From JBHHZI01 sp046757965 (lineage in GTDB: Bacteria; Acidobacteriota; Polarisedimenticolia; SMYD01): 51,227 nt of DNA. Every line of letters starts with the position of its first letter. The first letter of the stretch is position 1. A program made the position numbers and the translations under genes. The notes beneath the pieces were generated by a model. It made no database searches. It saw only the letters and a list, made by a program, of their open reading frames with translations, and was not told the DNA's origin. This document shows positions 42,932 to 50,343 of this stretch, in pieces. Location of the stretch: assembly GCA_046757965.1 (NCBI GenBank), contig JBHHZI010000006.1:1-51227 (forward strand), in the 5' to 3' direction.

Positions 42932-44640
42932 GATGTCTCCGGAGCCACCTCGACGAACGGGGTGCGCGACAGGCGGGCTCCGGCAAGCTGGAAGTTTCCC
43001 AGGTGGGTGCCCGGGTTGTTCAGACAGGTGCGCAGCGCCAACCCCAGCACCCGCCGGGTGTGGCGCGGCTGCACGATGGTATCCACGAATCCCCGCGCAG
43101 CGGCGAAGGTGGCGGCGAGGTGCCGGTCGTAATCCGCCTGCGTCTTCTCCACCTTGGCCTTCAGCTCGGGGTCGTCGTCGAGGGTCTTGCCTTCGGCCTG
43201 GAGCGCCGCGATGCGTGTGGAGAACAGCGCCTGCACCGCCGAGGCCCCCTCCATGACCCCCATGCGGCCACACGGCCAGGTGAAGAGAAAGTCGGGATCG
43301 AAGCCCTGCGCGGCCATGGCGTAGTAGCCGGCGCCGGACGCGTGCCCCACCGTCAGCGTCACCTTCGGCACCCTGGCCGTGGCCATCGCCTCGACCATGT
43401 CCGCGCCGGCCCGGATGATGGCCGCGTGTTCGGCCCGGGTCCCCACCATGAAGCCGGTGACATCCTGCACGAACAGGAGCGGCATCCCCTCCCGATCGCA
43501 CAGGCGAATGAACTCCGCCGCCTTGCGGGCGGATGCCGGGTAGAGCACGCCGCCCAGCCGCAGTTCCTCCCCACCGCCGGCGGACTTGCCCTTCACCGGC
43601 AGCCGCTGGTTGGCCAGCACGCCCACCGGCACGCCCTCCACCCAGCCGTGGCCGGTGATCAGCTCGGCGGCAAAACCCTGCTGGTACTCGTCGAACTCCG
43701 AGCGATCGAGCACCCGGGCCAGGATCTCGTACATGTCGTAGCCGTCGGTGTGGCGCTCCGGAACCAGGCCGTAGATCTCACCGGCGTCGAAGGCCGGCGG
43801 CGCCGGCTCCCGGTAGGCCAGTTCGGGCCGGCCGGGCGCCGGCAGACGGTCAACGAGATCGCGCAGCCGGGCGAGCGCATCGGCATCGTCCTCGGCCTCG
43901 TAGTGGGCCACACCCGAGATCCGGTTGTGCGTCGTAGCACCCCCGAGGGTCTCGCCGTCCACCTTCTCCCGCAGGGCTCCGTAGACCAGGTTGGGGCCGC
44001 CCAGCCCCATGAACGACGTGCCCTTGGTCATCAGGAGGACATCGGACAGCGCCGGCAGGTAGGCGCCGCCGGCGACGCACTGCCCCATCACCACGGCGAA
44101 CTGCGGGATGTGCAGCAGTCGGCGCATGATCGAGTTGTAGTGAAAGATGCGCGCCGCGCCGTACTGGCCGGGAAAGACACCATCCTGGTACGGCAGGTTG
44201 ACGCCGGCGGAATCGACCAGGTAGATGATCGGAATGCGGCAGCGCATGGCGATCTCCTGGGCCCGGAGAATCTTGGTGATGGTCTCCGGCCACCAGGCTC
44301 CCGACTTGACCGTCGCATCGTTGGCGACCACGACGATCTCCCTCTCGTGCACGCGACCCACGCCGGTGATCACGCCGGCGGCCGGCGCCTGCCCGTCGTA
44401 GCGGTCGTGGGCGATGAGCAGACCGGTCTCCAGGAAGAACGAGTCCGGGTCGAGCAGGCGCGCCACGCGCTCTCGCGCCAGCATCTTGCCACGCGCGTGC
44501 TCCCGCTCGCGGTACTTCTCGGGGCCCCCCTGGCGGATCGTTCCCTCCAGGTCGGCGATGGCCTGCGACCCGTTCCACAGCGCACGCCGGCGAGCCTGAA
44601 AACGCTTGTCCGTCGGCGCGGACGTGCCCAGGGTTCGCAA
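42928..44640 (-). CDS. Acyl-CoA carboxylase carboxyltransferase subunit (MCC/GCC beta type)
   Basis: 570 residues from a TTG at 44640 with GGGAGAT seven bases upstream. Carboxyltransferase motifs: KYREREHARGKMLARERVARLLDPDSFFLE, PIIYLVDSAGVNLPYQDGVFPG, VAGGAYLPALSDVLLMTKGTSFMGLGGPNLVYGA (acyl-CoA site) and LFVQDVTGFMVGTRAEHAAII, TLTVGHASGAGYYAMAAQGFDPDFLFTWP (carboxybiotin site). This is the 3-methylcrotonyl-/geranyl-CoA carboxylase group, consistent with AtuA downstream. No biotin carboxylase/BCCP (alpha) subunit is in the window. It is first in a four-gene operon joined by 4-base overlaps. Confidence 0.92.
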   Translation of the reverse strand: MRTLGTSAPTDKRFQARRRALWNGSQAIADLEGTIRQGGPEKYREREHARGKMLARERVARLLDPDSFFLETGLLIAHDRYDGQAPAAGVITGVGRVHEREIVVVANDATVKSGAWWPETITKILRAQEIAMRCRIPIIYLVDSAGVNLPYQDGVFPGQYGAARIFHYNSIMRRLLHIPQFAVVMGQCVAGGAYLPALSDVLLMTKGTSFMGLGGPNLVYGALREKVDGETLGGATTHNRISGVAHYEAEDDADALARLRDLVDRLPAPGRPELAYREPAPPAFDAGEIYGLVPERHTDGYDMYEILARVLDRSEFDEYQQGFAAELITGHGWVEGVPVGVLANQRLPVKGKSAGGGEELRLGGVLYPASARKAAEFIRLCDREGMPLLFVQDVTGFMVGTRAEHAAIIRAGADMVEAMATARVPKVTLTVGHASGAGYYAMAAQGFDPDFLFTWPCGRMGVMEGASAVQALFSTRIAALQAEGKTLDDDPELKAKVEKTQADYDRHLAATFAAARGFVDTIVQPRHTRRVLGLALRTCLNNPGTHLGNFQLAGARLSRTPFVEVAPETS

Positions 44641-44670
44641 CAGTCCATCTCCCGAGAGGATCGGCGATGA

Positions 44671-44700
44671 AATCTACCAGATGCAGGCGGAAACCTTCAA
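44671..44700 (-). promoter_or_regulatory. Possible promoter of the carboxylase-atuA operon
   Basis: On the minus strand, TTGAAG (44700-44695) and TAGATT (44676-44671) are 18 bases apart, placing the transcript start about 24 bases before the TTG start codon. Both boxes match consensus at 4 of 6 positions. Confidence 0.35.
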
Positions 44701-44842
44701 ACTGCTGAGCCAGCCTGGATGATTCACGCCGGGTCGAGTCGAGCGTGCAACGATCCGCGGTCTTCGCCAGCGCCCTCGGTCGCGTGTGTCGCATCCATGG
44801 CAACCTCTACCGCCTCGCGACGAAACCGGTGCGGAAGGCGCG

Positions 44843-45322
44843 CTAACGTCCCTTCTGGCGGCGCGCCAGGGCGGCGCGCATATCGCGCCGGGCATCCTCC
44901 TCGCGCTTCGCGGCGCGTTTGTCATACTGCTTCTTCCCCTTGGCCAGGCCGATCTCGCATTTCACCACGCCTCGGGCGAGGTAGAGGCGCATCGGCACCA
45001 GGGTGAACCCTTCCTGCTTGATGCGCCGCTCCAGCTTGCGGATCTCGCGCCGGTGCAGCAACAGCTTGCGCGACCGATCGGGGTCCAGGCGCGTGCCGGT
45101 CGCATGGACATAGGGGCTGATGTGCATGTTGTGCAGATGGACCTCGCCGTCGCGAATGGTGGCAAAGGCGTCCTTGAGCACCACCTTGCCACCGCGCACG
45201 GACTTCACCTCGGCGCCTGCCAGCACCAGGCCGGCCTCCAGCGTAGAGACGATCAGGTAATTGTGGCGTGCCGCCCGGTTGGTGGCGAACATCCGGCCGG
45301 CGTCGTCCGACTTCTTTGCCAC
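44843..45322 (-). CDS. smpB: SsrA-binding protein SmpB
   Basis: 159 residues from a GTG at 45322. The N-terminus AKKSDDAGRMFATNRAARHNYLIVST matches SmpB, whereas starting at the internal Met would cut conserved residues. Core motifs: TLEAGLVLAGAEVKSVRGGKVVLKDAFATI, EVHLHNMHISPY, RKLLLHRREIRKLERRIKQEGFTLVPMRLYL, KCEIGLAKGKKQYDKR. It carries tmRNA to stalled ribosomes; the Lys/Arg-rich tail enters the mRNA channel. The start is four bases after the ferredoxin stop. tmRNA (ssrA) itself was not seen here. Confidence 0.95.
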   Translation of the reverse strand: MAKKSDDAGRMFATNRAARHNYLIVSTLEAGLVLAGAEVKSVRGGKVVLKDAFATIRDGEVHLHNMHISPYVHATGTRLDPDRSRKLLLHRREIRKLERRIKQEGFTLVPMRLYLARGVVKCEIGLAKGKKQYDKRAAKREEDARRDMRAALARRQKGR

Positions 45323-45326
45323 GGCG

Positions 45327-45725
45327 TCAGGTGGCGGCCGGAACCGGCTCCGGCTCCCGCTCCGGGTCGGGCGGGGCCTCGTCGAACGGCCGGTTGACGC
45401 CTTCGGGGGTCTTCTCGGTGAACTCTCCGTCCTTGAGCAGACCTTCCTTGTGGAAGAACATGTGAATGGTCTCCCAGGGACAGACCTCCGCGCACAGCGA
45501 GCAGCCGATGCACTTGTCCAGCTCGATGTAGGCGACCTCGAACGGCCCCTCGTCACTCTTCACCATGCGAATCGCATCCACCACCTGCTTCTTCACCGTG
45601 ACCGTCTCGCAGAAGGTCACGCAGGCCGGCGAGCCGGCGCAGCCGGTACAGCCGGACTGGTCGACCACGGCGAGCCGTTTCGGGTTCTTGCGCAGGAACT
45701 GGTGTGGGGCGAGTGTCTTGGGCAT
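45327..45725 (-). CDS. Dicluster 4Fe-4S ferredoxin-like protein
   Basis: 132 residues. Cys26, 29, 35 and 39 (CTGCAGSPACVTFC) form one cluster motif, with a loop longer than standard CxxCxxC, and Cys72, 75, 78 and 82 (CIGCSLCAEVCPW) form the second. An acidic Pro/Glu-rich tail follows. It is probably an electron carrier; the partner is unknown. GAGAGAGA lies near the ATG. It is first in a two-gene operon with smpB. Confidence 0.88.
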   Translation of the reverse strand: MPKTLAPHQFLRKNPKRLAVVDQSGCTGCAGSPACVTFCETVTVKKQVVDAIRMVKSDEGPFEVAYIELDKCIGCSLCAEVCPWETIHMFFHKEGLLKDGEFTEKTPEGVNRPFDEAPPDPEREPEPVPAAT

Positions 45726-45757
45726 GGATCTCTCTCGTGACGCTGTCGGTGAGGAGG

Positions 45758-45786
45758 AATATAAACGATCCAGGGGGCGTCCTCAA
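45758..45786 (-). promoter_or_regulatory. Promoter of the ferredoxin-smpB operon
   Basis: On the minus strand, TTGAGG (45786-45781) and TATATT (45763-45758) are exactly 17 bases apart, with 4/6 and 5/6 consensus matches. The transcript would start about 25 bases before the ferredoxin ATG. Confidence 0.55.
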
Positions 45787-45817
45787 CCGACTCCGGGCCG
45801 GCCCCGGGCCAGGCGGT

Positions 45818-46954
45818 TCAGCGGACGCCGGCTGGCGCGCTTCTCCCGAAGTAGTTGCGCACCACGGCCAGCGCCGGCTTGCCCTGGGGCGTGAAATCCC
45901 CCCGGTCGGGCGAGGGGCGGAGACTGCGTCCCGGCTGCCACTGCCACAGAAACAGCCCCGCAAACCACGGCTCGTCCCAGAACGTGTCCAGGACCGCCTG
46001 GTAGGCCCGCGCCTGCAGGTCGCCATCCGGGGCGCCCTGAGGCTGCCAGGTCCACGGTTCCACCGTGGCACCGCGGCTCGACTTGTAGCCAATCTCGGTG
46101 AACAGGATCGGCTTGCCGGTGCGTTGTGCCAGCCGTTCGAGACGGTCGCGGTGCGGGCGCCAGCCGGCGCGCAGCTCATCGAGGGAGGGCGATGGATCGG
46201 ACCCCAGGGGGAAATAGCCCTGGATCCCGATGTAGTCGAGCGCATCCCAGAAGGCCACCTTCTCCGGCTCCTCGTACCAGTTGGCGCTGTAGGTCAGCTT
46301 GCCGTGATAGACGCGCCGCACCTCGTCGATCAAGCGCCGCCAGTCCGCCTCCCGGGTGACGGCGACCTGGCGCAGTTCCAGCCCGACCGAGAGAATCTTG
46401 ATGTGCAGGCGCTCGGCCAGGCGGGCATGGTGCAGGATGAAGGCGCGGTAGTCGGCGAACCAGCTCTGCCAGTCGGTCTCCGACGTCATCTCGATGTCGC
46501 CTCGCCAGCCGCCGGCGATGGAGCGGTGCAGCCAGATGTGCGGGCTCAGGAGAACGGACAGGCCGCGGGCCCGGGCCGCCGCCACGATCGCCGTCAGCCC
46601 CTCGTCGGACTCACCCCAGATGACCCGGTCGGCCGAGGGGCTGAACCCCACGTGGGGCTCATGGACCCCGCGCTGCCAGGCGAACGGCGTCAGGGAGATC
46701 CACCCGGCGCCGGTGTCCGCCACCGGGTCGAGGACGCGGGCCGTGAAGCTGCGCCCGGGGGCATCGAGACAGAAGCCGCGTATGGGCGGGCCGGCGGCAG
46801 CGACGCCCACCGACGTGTCAACGACCGGGCTCTCGGGATCGCGGTTTTCGGGCACCGACCCGGCGTCGGCGGTGGTACATCCCGACACCAGCAAGACTGC
46901 GGCCGGCAGCAGTGCGGCGACCGCGACCGAGAACCCGTCGGGCCGAGCCCTCAC
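45818..46954 (-). CDS. GH113-like glycoside hydrolase lipoprotein
   Basis: 378 residues from a GTG at 46954 that overlaps the upstream stop (GTGA). VAVAALLPAAVLLVSGC is a lipoprotein signal with lipobox LVSGC. The TIM-barrel body resembles family GH113 (beta-mannanase group): WISLTPFAWQRG, LSVLLSPHIWL, SVGLELRQV (expected acid/base Glu), YSANWYEE, WDALDYIGIQGYFPL and PILFTEIGYKSS (expected nucleophile Glu), ending with GLFLWQWQ. It is probably an outer- or inner-membrane-anchored glycan hydrolase. Substrate is not fixed by sequence. It is translationally coupled to the HPF-sigma fusion gene. Confidence 0.8.
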   Translation of the reverse strand: MRARPDGFSVAVAALLPAAVLLVSGCTTADAGSVPENRDPESPVVDTSVGVAAAGPPIRGFCLDAPGRSFTARVLDPVADTGAGWISLTPFAWQRGVHEPHVGFSPSADRVIWGESDEGLTAIVAAARARGLSVLLSPHIWLHRSIAGGWRGDIEMTSETDWQSWFADYRAFILHHARLAERLHIKILSVGLELRQVAVTREADWRRLIDEVRRVYHGKLTYSANWYEEPEKVAFWDALDYIGIQGYFPLGSDPSPSLDELRAGWRPHRDRLERLAQRTGKPILFTEIGYKSSRGATVEPWTWQPQGAPDGDLQARAYQAVLDTFWDEPWFAGLFLWQWQPGRSLRPSPDRGDFTPQGKPALAVVRNYFGRSAPAGVR

Positions 46955-47979
46955 CCGGCCTTGGCGACGGGCAGGCTGCGATACCCGGTGTCGCGCAGCT
47001 TGGCCCGCAAGAACTCCGTCGCCAGCGCCACTTGACGTTGCACCTCGTCCGAGCTGGATTCGAGGCTGGAGGCGGCATCCGACGGCGCGAACCCCTCGAT
47101 GGTGCAGAGCGTGAAGGCGTGGCGCCACGCCTGCGGCAGCTCGCCCAGGATGCGATGCACGTGCGACTGCAGCTCACGCTGCGCCAGATGGTCTTCCGGC
47201 GAGACGATACGCCGGTCCTCCGTCACATCGCCCACGGAGGCCTCGTCATCGGGCTGGAAGTAGCTCAGCCAGTCGTCCTCGCTGGGCGGGTCGAGCAGCC
47301 CGGCATCCACCGCCTCCCACTCGACGTGCGGATCCCGGGCGCCGTTCGACGAGACCCGCCACGAGACCGTGCGGGCATCGAGAGCGCGCCGCGCCAGCCG
47401 CAGCAGCCAGGCATCGTAGGAGAGCCAGGCCGGCTTCTCGTCCGCCTCCTCGAGCGCCAGGACCACCGTCTCGTCCACGACGCTGGCCGCGGAGATGCCG
47501 TACGGCAGGCGGCCGTCCAGCCGCCGGTAGAACAGCTCGCGGCGCACGAAGCGCTGCAGGCGGGAGATCTGCTCGGCGTCGAGCGGCTGGAGCACCCTCA
47601 TCTCGTGGGCGGCCTGCTCGGCGAGGTCTTCGGCCAGCACCACGGCCGGATGAGACACCTTGTCCCGCAGATGCTCCCGCCGGAACTGGCTGATATGCCG
47701 CGAGAGCTGCTCGCGGAGCTGCTTGAAGCTCGCCCGCAGGGCGGTCACCGCATCGGTGCTCTCCTCCCGCGCGTGCAACACGCCGCCGCGCAGCGTCAAT
47801 CGGATGGACACGGAATGTCGCGTGCGCGTCGGGTGACCGGCCACGACGACCCGCAGAAACGCCGAGCGCGGGTCGAACCGGGAGACCTGTTTCTCGATGC
47901 GCAGTGTCGCCCGTTCGAGCGCGTCGGAGACGCGTTTCGGGGCGGCATCCATTCCCCGGTAGACCACTTCTCGCCGCAT
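46951..47979 (-). CDS. Fusion of ribosome hibernation (HPF/RaiA) domain and sigma70-like domain
   Basis: 342 residues from the ATG at 47979 (AAAGGAA eight bases upstream; an in-frame ATG at 48030 is less likely). Residues 1 to about 105 resemble S30AE/HPF: VSDALERATLRIEKQVSRF, AFLRVVVAGH, HSVSIRLTLRGGVLHAREESTDAVTALRASFKQLREQLSRH. Residues about 135-205 resemble a divergent sigma region 2 (ISRLQRFVRRELFYRR, SAASVVDETVVLAL, YDAWLLRLARRALDAR). Residues about 265-332 resemble sigma region 4 (LGELPQAWRHAFTLCTIEGFAPSDAASSLESSSDEVQRQV). Between them is an acidic linker. HPF binds the 30S decoding region; joining it to a sigma-like module suggests a link between ribosome state and transcription. DNA or polymerase binding is unproved. 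Confidence 0.75.
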   Translation of the reverse strand: MRREVVYRGMDAAPKRVSDALERATLRIEKQVSRFDPRSAFLRVVVAGHPTRTRHSVSIRLTLRGGVLHAREESTDAVTALRASFKQLREQLSRHISQFRREHLRDKVSHPAVVLAEDLAEQAAHEMRVLQPLDAEQISRLQRFVRRELFYRRLDGRLPYGISAASVVDETVVLALEEADEKPAWLSYDAWLLRLARRALDARTVSWRVSSNGARDPHVEWEAVDAGLLDPPSEDDWLSYFQPDDEASVGDVTEDRRIVSPEDHLAQRELQSHVHRILGELPQAWRHAFTLCTIEGFAPSDAASSLESSSDEVQRQVALATEFLRAKLRDTGYRSLPVAKAG

Positions 47980-48025
47980 GAGGTGATTCCTTTCGATGAT
48001 GGGCGAAGGGCCCCGACGCCCTGTA

Positions 48026-48057
48026 TTCATGCTCGTTCATGAGGCGCGACAAGTCAA
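48026..48057 (-). promoter_or_regulatory. Promoter/operator region of the HPF-sigma gene
   Basis: On the minus strand a TTGACT -35-like box (48057-48052) is followed by a direct repeat CATGAA (48041-48036 and 48031-48026) with a 10-base period. The -10 region is poor for sigma70. The repeat lies where an activator, repressor or alternative sigma factor could bind. Confidence 0.35.
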
Positions 48058-48071
48058 GATGCCGCGCCCCG

Positions 48072-48100
48072 GTGAAAGCCGTGAAGACCTCGGCTATAGT
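48072..48100 (+). promoter_or_regulatory. ligA promoter, apparently leaderless
   Basis: GTGAAA (48072-48077) and TATAGT (48095-48100) are 17 bases apart. The GTG start at 48108 begins seven bases after the -10 box, so transcription should start at or next to the start codon. Confidence 0.5.
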
Positions 48101-48107
48101 GGCCTGC

Positions 48108-50147
48108 GTGCCCTCCGCACCCGATGACAGGCAAGGCGCACAGCGGCGCGTCGCCACGCTCCGCCGGGAACTCCTGGAGGCCAACCGGCGCTACTACGTC
48201 CTCGACGACCCGACCATCTCGGACGCCGCCTACGATGCGAAGCTGCGTGAGCTGCGCGAGCTCGAGGACCGCTTCCCGTCATTGCAAGACGCCGACAGTC
48301 CGACCCGGCGAGTGGGGGCTCCGGTGGAGGGGCCGTTCACCGAGTACCGGCACGCGGCGCCCATGCTCTCCCTGGATAACGCCTTCGACGCCGAACAGGT
48401 GCGCGAGTTCGACGCCCGCGTGCGCAAGGGGCTCGATCTTGCCGAGACCGCCGGGCCGGTCGAATACGCCGTCGAGCCGAAGTACGACGGCATCTCCGCC
48501 TCGCTGGTCTATGTCGGCGGCCGCTACACCGCCGGCGCCACACGCGGCGACGGCACCACCGGCGAGGACATCACGCCGCAGCTTCGCGCCATCTCCGCGG
48601 TGCCGCTGCGCCTGCTGACCGCCGACCGGCCGGCGCCGCGACGCATCGAGATCCGGGGCGAGGTCATCTTCCCCCGCGAGCGCTTCTCCCGGCTCAATGA
48701 CGCCCAGGAAGCCGCCGGTCTGCCGCGCTTCGCCAACCCGCGCAACGCCGCCGCCGGCTCGCTGCGGCAGCTCGACCCGGCCATCACCGCCAGCCGCGGC
48801 CTGCACCTCATCGGCTGGGGATGCGGCATCGCCGAGGGCGTGACCTTCACCACGCACCTCGAGATGCTGGCGGCGCTGGCCGCGTGGGGCATCACGGTCT
48901 CGAAGGATGTGCGCCTCTGCGCCGGCATCGAGACGGCCGTCGAGGCGCACCACGCCATCGAAGCCGCCCGGGATGATCTCCCCTTCGAGGTGGACGGCGT
49001 GGTGATCAAAGTGAACGACCTCGCCCTGCGCAATGCCCTGGGTCGGACCGCCCGGCACCCCCGCTGGGCCATCGCCTACAAGTTCGCTCCCCGGCAGGCC
49101 ACCACCATCGTCAAAGACATCATCGTGCAGGTGGGGCGCACCGGCGTCCTGACACCGGTGGCCGTCCTCGAACCCGTCGCCATCGGCGGCGTCACCGTCT
49201 CCCGCGCCACCCTGCACAACCCCGGCGAGATCGAGTCCAAGGACGTGCGCATCAAGGACACCGTGTTCGTCCAGCGTGCCGGCGACGTGATCCCCGCCAT
49301 CGTCTCGGTGGTGCGTGACCGCCGCCGCGGGCGGCCTCGCCGCTTTCGCATGCCCGACACGTGCCCGCGCTGTTCCACGGCAGTCACGACGGTCGGTGCC
49401 CACGTGTACTGCCCCAACACCTCCTGCCCCGACCAGTTGCGCGGGCGCATCCTCCATCTGACCTCGCGCCACGCCTTCGACATCACCGGGCTCGGCGTTC
49501 GCAAGATCGATCAGCTCATCGACGCCGGTCTGCTGCAAGAGCTGCCCGACGTCTTCACCCTGCCGGACCACCAGGGAGATCTCGTCTCCCTGGAACGCTG
49601 GGAAGCCACCAGCGCCGCCAATCTTGCCCGCGAGATCCGTACCGCCGCGCACGTGACCTTCGACCGCTTCCTGGTCTCTCTCTCGATTCCCGGCGTCGGC
49701 GCCACGGTGTCCCGGCTGCTCGCCGCGACCTTTCCGACTCTCGACGATCTGGTCGCGGCCGACACCGACCACCTGCTCGCCATCGACGGCATCGGCCCCG
49801 AGCTGGCGGCGGCCATCATCGGTTTCTTCGGCGAAAAACACAACCGCGCCACGATCGCCAAGATGATCGCCGCCGGCGTCACGCTCGAGTATCCGGAAAA
49901 CTCCTCCGGGCATCTGACCGGCAAGACGTTCGTGCTCACCGGCACGCTCCCCACCCTGTCGCGCCAGCAGGCGAAGGAGGCCATCATGGCCCGCGGCGGC
50001 CGCGTGACCTCGGCGGTGAGCAAGAAGACCACCTACGTGGTGGTCGGCGCCGACCCCGGTTCCAAGGCCGCCCGCGCCGAGAAACTCGGCGTCACGCGCC
50101 TCGACGAAGCGGCCCTGCGCAAGCTCCTGGAGGCGCAGGACGCCTGA
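48108..50147 (+). CDS. ligA: NAD-dependent DNA ligase
   Basis: 679 residues from the GTG at 48108. Domains in order: Ia domain (REL and YYVLDDPTISDAAYDAKLREL), adenylation domain with Lys125 in EPKYDGISAS, DGTTGEDIT, OB fold (VQVGRTGVLTPVAVLEPV), Cys4 zinc finger (CPRC, YCPNTSCP), HhH domain (SIPGVGATVSRLLA and IDGIGPELAAAI) and C-terminal BRCT (LTGKTFVLTGTLPTLSRQQAKEAI and VVGADPGSKAARAEKLG). It seals nicks in replication and repair. Upstream in-frame ATG 48039 would add 23 atypical residues that include the promoter, so I prefer the GTG. Confidence 0.96.
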   Translation: MPSAPDDRQGAQRRVATLRRELLEANRRYYVLDDPTISDAAYDAKLRELRELEDRFPSLQDADSPTRRVGAPVEGPFTEYRHAAPMLSLDNAFDAEQVREFDARVRKGLDLAETAGPVEYAVEPKYDGISASLVYVGGRYTAGATRGDGTTGEDITPQLRAISAVPLRLLTADRPAPRRIEIRGEVIFPRERFSRLNDAQEAAGLPRFANPRNAAAGSLRQLDPAITASRGLHLIGWGCGIAEGVTFTTHLEMLAALAAWGITVSKDVRLCAGIETAVEAHHAIEAARDDLPFEVDGVVIKVNDLALRNALGRTARHPRWAIAYKFAPRQATTIVKDIIVQVGRTGVLTPVAVLEPVAIGGVTVSRATLHNPGEIESKDVRIKDTVFVQRAGDVIPAIVSVVRDRRRGRPRRFRMPDTCPRCSTAVTTVGAHVYCPNTSCPDQLRGRILHLTSRHAFDITGLGVRKIDQLIDAGLLQELPDVFTLPDHQGDLVSLERWEATSAANLAREIRTAAHVTFDRFLVSLSIPGVGATVSRLLAATFPTLDDLVAADTDHLLAIDGIGPELAAAIIGFFGEKHNRATIAKMIAAGVTLEYPENSSGHLTGKTFVLTGTLPTLSRQQAKEAIMARGGRVTSAVSKKTTYVVVGADPGSKAARAEKLGVTRLDEAALRKLLEAQDA

Positions 50148-50275
50148 CCCCAGGTGGTGTCCGCTGAAGGGCGGTCCTCGCACGCGAGCCGACGGATCGA
50201 CGACGTAACTCCACAGCATGCTGCCGAGTCGACTTCGATCCGCCAGATCGGCGACACAGTTATTGGCGCCATCGC

Positions 50276-50304
50276 TTGACATCCACCGATTGCTCCGGTA
50301 TAGA
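50276..50304 (+). promoter_or_regulatory. Consensus-like sigma70 promoter
   Basis: TTGACA (50276-50281, perfect) and TATAGA (50299-50304, 5 of 6) are 17 bases apart. The transcript would start near 50311, with GGAGGA (50331-50336) seven bases before the ATG at 50344. This is the best promoter in the window. Confidence 0.75.
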
Positions 50305-50343
50305 GGGGGCACTCGTTTCTTTCCACCGCCGGAGGAATGAATC

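Noticed and set aside
44641..44842. Gap between smpB and the carboxylase operon as a site for ssrA (tmRNA)
   Set aside because: No tRNA-like ends or tag-peptide frame are visible; only a possible promoter was found.
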